From: Mactromeris polynyma
Lineage: Eukaryota; Mollusca; Bivalvia; Venerida; Mactridae
Assembly (NCBI GenBank): GCA_032209605.1
Contig: JASFXZ010000005.1
Span: forward strand, 26,276,905-26,340,904
Length of the DNA: 64,000 bases
Reading direction: 5' to 3'
Part shown: piece after piece, positions 60,861 to 64,000 of the stretch
Layout: each line of letters begins with the position of its first letter
How positions within the stretch are numbered: position 1 is the first letter of the stretch
The notes under the pieces: generated by a model
Databases searched by the model: none
Told to the model about the DNA's origin: nothing
What the model saw: only the letters and a program-made list of their open reading frames with translations
Position numbers and translations under genes: made by a program

Positions 60861-61671
60861 GGGTATTAGCATCATACAGATAGTAAACAATTTTTATGCT
60901 GAAATCAAGAAAGATCATGCAGAGGTTAGTACATTTAGGGAAGAAAGAGAATAATGAAATACCTCGTTTACAAGGCCTAACTATTGTATTGTTCCACCCA
61001 ATTAATTTCAGTACTCTATTGCTGTTATATACACATAATTTGGCACTTGGTATTAAGTTTTTTGTCCTACTGGTAACAAGTATACTGAGGTCGACTTTGA
61101 TTACTTGTTTGATAAAAGAATAATACCTTGCATATGCCTAAGAGTGCACTAAATTTTACGACATAAGGATAATAGGCACGTCCTTGACACAAAAACTCAA
61201 AATGACAGGCATAAGTTTCCTGATATTTGTAGACACAGAGATAACCTATGCTATCATATATCCACTAATGTGCATCATTTGCATAAGGTATTGTAATCTC
61301 TAAACACTTTATATCCTGTAACATTTGTAAATCAATTAGGTCATCAAAGACTTTGGTTCAGGACACGGTTCTTTATGGTTATCAAGTTCTCTTGCAATAG
61401 TGATATGGTACATAAATAGACACTAACACGCATGTTTTGTCTTCATATAATCCCCTTGATATTGATAATAACAAATTAATGTCTGCATGCTTAGAAGGAA
61501 GAATATTCTCAATATCATAGAACAAAATAACAAACAGACCCTATTTTAGGGGCCAGGGGGCACAAATCCTTGTGACTTACTTTTCCAGTATATACAGTCT
61601 ATTCAGGCTTATGACACAATAAGAAATATCTTGTAAAAGATGGTTGGCGCAATTTGAAGGAGATGTCATGA

Positions 61672-61785
61672 TTGCTGATCACTCCAGATCCAAAATGGAT
61701 TTCGGTAAATTCACCGAAATTCAGTGGATTTTGGTCGAAAGGTGAACCAATTTGTGTCAATGTTACAATGTTGTTCAGTTGGAAT
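61672..61785. repeat. Dispersed family D, copy 1
   Basis: TCCAGATCCAAAATGGATTT, CGGTAAATTCACCGAAATTC, AGTGGATTTTGGTCGAAAGG and AACCAATTTGTGTCAATG, parallel to 62555-62680. Confidence 0.75.
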
Positions 61786-62149
61786 TAGTATGCCAGTGTT
61801 GTAATACAAGAAATATTGAAGATGAATAACACTGTATTATGATTTGTCCATATTTTACTGATTTGAGACAAATGTATATTTAATAGTTGTTCTATTGTGT
61901 AATATTCTACAGAAAGAGAGTTCAATGACACATGCAACTGAATAATGTCTCCCATTCTGCAATGTAGTGAAACTACTACATGTATTAATATTATCAACAG
62001 ACATATTATTAAAATGTTTTTGGTCTGTATCTAACATAACTTCTCAAATTGAGATTTTTAACAAGACTAAAATTTAGTTACTCATATAATGAGATAGTGG
62101 TGTTAGTTTGTCTAAATCTAGTTTATGTAAGTTTTTTTCATTTATTATT

Positions 62150-62290
62150 TTCTAGGACTATAAGTCTGCTTTTATTTTCTCGAGAACAGTTGTAAACTTA
62201 CTGTGATGGAGGTGGTCAGCCAATGAAAACCTGTTGTGCAAAATATTGACCAATAGACATAGTGTACACAATAACAGTATTCTCAGCTAA
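62150..62290. mobile_element. Dispersed family C, copy 3
   Basis: TTGTAAACTTACTGTGATGG, CAGCCAATGAAAACCTG, AAAATATTGACCAATAGACA and TGTACACAATAACAGTATTC in the family order. Confidence 0.65.
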
Positions 62291-62554
62291 TTATAAATCA
62301 GCATAATTCCCTTAAGTGTTGTATTTGAGATCAATATCAGTTGTGAACTAGCTAGTTTGATATTGAATCACAAAGTTATTATGTGTTCATTCCCTTAACA
62401 AGGTGAATGCGCTTTCGCATCTAAGTTATCACACAACTAAGAAATTTAGATAACAAAAAATATCCCGAAAAAAGATTGTCAACGCAATAAATATGAAGAT
62501 TAAGATTTGTTGTGCAACATAAAAAAGTGTCAAGATGTTACGACTGCTGGTTTC

Positions 62555-62680
62555 TCCAGATCCAAAATGGATTGCGGTAAATTCAACGAAATTCAGTGGA
62601 TTTCGGTAAGGTAACGTACCCTTTATCAAAAGGTAAACCAATCTGTGTCAAGGTTACAAACATCGTTCAGTTGAAGAGAA
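62555..62680. repeat. Dispersed family D, copy 2
   Basis: TCCAGATCCAAAATGGATTG, CGGTAAATTCAACGAAATTC and AGTGGATTTCGGTAAGG, then AACCAATCTGTGTCAAGG; it has an extra 15-20 bp in the middle compared with copy 1. Confidence 0.75.
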
Positions 62681-64000
62681 ATTGCCTGGGTGGTTAACGA
62701 AAATTTTGATTGATTTACACAACACAGATATGCGCCGAAAAACTCAAATTATTGTTAAGGAGGTGCTAAAATCATAATGTTCTATAGCCATTTTATTTGC
62801 ATTTTGTAATTTGAATACTGACATATTGATAGAGTAAGAGTTTGATCAGTTTATTAAACACCAAATTAACATCCAAGACAATCATGTCGACTTTTCCTGC
62901 ATGATGAAACAAAGTGACGATCCTAAGGGAAATTACAGACACGTTATCAACGCGGCTCATCAATGTTGGTCTTTCATGCACAGTTCTAAATATAATACTT
63001 ATATTCCTATGCTGAGTCCAATATAAAATAACCAGACATTTTCATTAAGATCTACAATTTAAACTCAGACTTAATTATAGGAACTACTTTAGGGAAAAGA
63101 GAAAACTGACATAATTTCCAGGGAAACGTTACTTTATTCACCTTAAAGTGAAGGGAGTCAACTTGATCTAACTTGAATTCAAATTAGGCAACAACATCTA
63201 AATTTGATTGTACAAGGGAGACAACTTTATCACTCATCAATTCAACAGAGAGACAATTATAAAATTAGCATATTCAAGGGAGTCAATGTTACAACACTTT
63301 GATACAAGTAATACTCATTTACTTCAGCAAATGACATTTAGCCAAAAAATACTTTTTCTTTTACTGACGTGCTGACTCTAATATTTGCCGTTTTCAAAAA
63401 AAAATAAACAAAAAGCAAAATGAAAAGAAAATTATTTTAAAAAATCAAGGTAAGGTACAGTGTATCTGCAATAGCTGCTTTGGCTTTATATATGCTACAA
63501 TAATGGCTTTAGTACTAATCCATGCAAGCTCCTCGCAGAGGATTAAATTTGCTTCGCTGAAACGGTACAATGCCAATTTGGTGATTTGGTTTGATATGTT
63601 CCATACAAAAGAGCAGAAACCCACAAGAGGGTTAACAAATTTGTCAAGACGAGTCTGGGCAAACGCTTGGGGATGTCAATAATGCAAAACTGCCGGGAAA
63701 TAACACAGAATTATCCATTGACACTCTTAATATTGTCTTCTTCTTAGTTGTTTTTACTTCATACCCTTCACTTTTTCAAAGAAAAAATCAAAGAAACTAA
63801 AAAAATTGGCATTACCGGTTCCTGAGCCAAATTGGCTGACTCTCGCGCTGCTTCAGAACAAAATTACAGAATCTGTGACATAAAAAAATATTGATTATTT
63901 TGACACTGGCACTCATTGAGTATGAAAAAAGCTGATAAGTGATATGACTGAAGGTAAAATCAGAGTTGTTTAGGGAATAAAACTGTAGAGATAAACATAT
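62681..64000. other. Right edge of window, no gene called
   Basis: 'gggagtcaac' and 'gggagacaac' phrases, common in bivalve DNA, recur at 63150-63290. A somewhat GC-richer part at 63500-63860 contains no convincing exon. Confidence 0.5.

Noticed and set aside
1..64000. CRISPR array, because of many regular repeats
   Set aside because: The repeats are head-to-tail without unique spacers and the DNA is eukaryotic, with spliced genes.

Overview
This is a eukaryotic, AT-rich, repeat-dense window, most likely from a bivalve mollusc. The evidence is an intron-split nuclear receptor gene of the NR1H/ecdysone-receptor type, with a sequence that reads as lophotrochozoan rather than arthropod. It is supported by tRNA-headed SINEs, many short inverted-repeat elements, long minisatellites, and interspersed phrases common in bivalve DNA such as 'gggccataactcc' and 'aagggagacaac'. 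Species cannot be fixed from the sequence alone.

The one gene I can assign firmly lies on the minus strand. It is an EcR-like nuclear receptor (NR1H1 type) with six coding exons: 34542-34862, 29659-29799, 26161-26462, 21882-22046, 13342-13567 and 11595-11836. All five introns between them are GT-AG and all junction phases agree (1, 1, 0, 0, 1). Joined, they give about 465 residues: a Met/His/Gly-rich A/B region, both zinc fingers (the intron falls just after the P-box), a basic hinge, and a complete ligand-binding domain ending in a divergent helix 12. The first exon seen opens on a splice acceptor in mid-codon, so at least one 5' exon with the start codon lies upstream (above 34862, perhaps outside the window). 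The helix 12 core and one threonine of helix 3 differ from arthropod EcR, which suggests a changed ligand pocket or coactivator surface.

Layout. 1-4,430: four tandem arrays, namely a 30/32-bp array with forkhead-like GTAAACA motifs, a 33-bp array that can be read as an 11-residue protein repeat after a hydrophobic leader, an AT-rich degenerate array, and a strict 23-bp array of 20 units each carrying a nuclear-receptor half-site; then an old tRNA-like SINE piece. 4,430-11,594: AT-rich DNA downstream of the gene with two hairpin elements. 11,595-34,862: the receptor gene, its introns filled with old SINEs and MITE-like families. 34,863-64,000: upstream intron or intergenic DNA, with a long inverted repeat around a G17 tract, a 60/61-bp array, a roughly 1.9-kb 36-bp array with open frames on both strands, a 2.46-kb fold-back-like element, a 28-bp array, two SINEs with perfect 10-11-bp target-site duplications (one inserted into a hairpin element), and a CpG-rich island.

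No rRNA gene, intact tRNA gene, CRISPR array or autonomous transposase was recognised. The points most worth following are the half-site array near a nuclear receptor gene, the changed AF-2 helix, the two repeat-protein reading frames, the fold-back element, and the SINE nested in a hairpin element.
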